A stretch of 64,000 nt of DNA. Origin: Aculops lycopersici (lineage: Eukaryota > Arthropoda > Arachnida > Trombidiformes > Eriophyidae). The notes below the pieces were generated by a model. The model did not search any database. It had not been told where the DNA came from and saw nothing but the letters and a program-made list of their open reading frames with translations. Shown here in pieces: positions 63,355-64,000 of this stretch. The position numbers were made by a program, and so were the translations under genes. Position 1 is the stretch's first letter, and each line of letters opens with the position of its first letter. The stretch lies in contig WNKI01000001.1 in the NCBI GenBank assembly GCA_015350385.1, forward strand, positions 5,676,476 through 5,740,475. Direction: 5' to 3'.

Positions 63355-63766
63355 CTACCTCGCTGTCGTGGTGCTCGTAGGCGTGCTACCTCTGTAAACT
63401 AGCGAGCAAAGTCTCATCGAGCCGAAGGTGTCCTTGAAAGCTTGACGAAATTTCACAGAGAACAGGCTTTATATATATATTTTTTAGGATTAGATTAAAT
63501 AAAATTGAAAGGTTAGTCTTTCTTCGAGAAAGAATCGATGATTTATGTGGCACCAATTATTGGCCGCTTCCGTGGCCAAGTCAATAGTAGTGGGCAGTTA
63601 GTTGGTTGCTTCCTTGGTTGGTTCTTACAAGTTGGAGGACTCACCTGTAAAGGATTGGATTAACTACGGCGCTGATGTAGTAGGAGATGCCGCTTACATG
63701 GTTCAGAAGGCTATATATAAACTCTTGCTCACTGGTGGGCTCGGTCACATAGACGGCCATTAAGCG
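63355..63766 (-). CDS. Rhodopsin-family peptide GPCR, last two exons (5' end outside window)
   Basis: Two exons too short to stand out as open frames: 63766..63645 (122 nt) and 63466..63355 (112 nt with the TAG stop), with a 178-bp intron (donor GTGAGT, acceptor TAAAG). The first is preceded by an acceptor-like GTGTAG. Joined they encode the end of TM6/loop 3 (RLMAVYVTEP), TM7 with the class hallmark VSGISYYISAVVNPILY, and after the junction SLFSVKFRQAFKDTFG, the usual start of the cytoplasmic helix 8, followed by about 22 residues. The junction lies just after NPxxY, inside a Ser codon. The pattern resembles neuropeptide receptors of the neuromedin U/pyrokinin/TRH type. The subtype is not decidable from this fragment. 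TM1-TM6 should lie on the minus strand beyond 64,000. Confidence 0.8.
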
Positions 63767-64000
63767 CTACACGGTTAACGGTTTTCGGTTGGTTGGATTG
63801 AGGGGATGGTTTTGAGTGTCGCAGTTGTAGTAGTGGTTGTAGTAGTTGTTGTTGTTTTGAATTGCACGTAGCAGACAGTAAGTTGGTGGGTATTAATGGC
63901 GTGTTAGTATCTGACTTGGTATTTGGTAGTGGTAGTAGTTACAAGCAACCTAGACTCTAGAGTCAACTCTGAGCAAGGAGAATGTTAGCTCATGATTCTA
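63767..64000. other. Right-edge sequence, probable GPCR intron
   Basis: It lies 5' of the first visible GPCR exon on the minus strand and ends in an acceptor-like sequence. GTT/GTA-type repeats near 63,830-63,860 are the only feature. No TM6 coding sequence is recognisable here. Confidence 0.45.

Noticed and set aside
63711..63721. TATATATAAA resembling a plus-strand TATA box
   Set aside because: It lies inside the GPCR TM7 exon, where it encodes Phe-Ile-Tyr on the minus strand, and no plus-strand gene follows within the window.
1..64000. tRNA, rRNA or CRISPR-type arrays
   Set aside because: I looked for GTTCGAATC-type T-loops and regularly spaced direct repeats and saw none that fold or space correctly; a tRNAscan run would be decisive.

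Overview
The window is animal nuclear DNA. It encodes a dual oxidase, an executioner-type caspase, a laminin-related chain, full and half ABC transporters, a GIGYF-type GYF protein, a DOP1 protein, the GPI-transamidase subunit GPAA1 and the last exons of a peptide GPCR. A short Pro/Tyr-rich secreted protein of cuticle type, together with abundant Gln, Asn and Thr homopolymers, points to an arthropod. Large genes with almost no introns (DOP1 has one; the laminin-like, GPAA1, caspase, GIGYF and mucin-like genes have none; ABCB has none in its core frame) suggest a lineage with heavy intron loss, possibly an acariform mite. The taxonomic placement is inference.

Layout from left to right: DOP1 (minus, 0.86-8.4 kb); a repeat-rich spacer with a 559-base assembly gap; a four-exon ABCG half-transporter (plus, 12.4-18.1 kb) with a 25-bp perfect hairpin in its first intron; a small two-exon cuticle-like gene (20.4-21.0 kb); a short laminin-like chain (minus, 21.4-25.2 kb); a short GPAA1 (minus, 25.9-27.3 kb); a complete 8,055-bp Ty3/gypsy-type LTR retrotransposon (minus, 27.6-35.6 kb); a caspase (minus, 35.9-37.2 kb); GIGYF (plus, 38.9-42.6 kb); an ABCB full transporter (plus, 43.5-48.1 kb) followed by two possible extra exons; a 5-kb spacer with a second gap; dual oxidase (plus, 53.4-59.9 kb); a secreted Thr-rich protein (minus, 60.3-61.2 kb); and the two 3'-terminal exons of a rhodopsin-family GPCR (minus, 63.4-63.8 kb, running off the right edge).

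The most unusual item is the retrotransposon. Its two 221-bp LTRs are identical by eye and flanked by a 4-bp CTGG duplication. Gag and Pol overlap in the -1 frame at a canonical slippery heptamer. Pol keeps a degenerate Ty3 RNase H followed by a second RNase H with its acidic residues intact. A third ORF near the 3' LTR combines a PHD finger, a chromodomain-like segment and a Ulp1/SENP-like cysteine protease core in which His, Asp, Gln and Cys are all present. The element sits about 10 bp past the caspase poly(A) signal and 274 bp upstream of the GPAA1 start codon.

Apart from the retrotransposon the genes look like ordinary neighbours rather than a pathway cluster. Two tail-to-tail pairs (cuticle-like/laminin-like and Duox/mucin-like) have poly(A) signals only tens of bases apart. 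A second window-wide pattern is the octamer CAACAGGT/ACCTGTTG, found 27 times by eye in host DNA and not seen in the retrotransposon.
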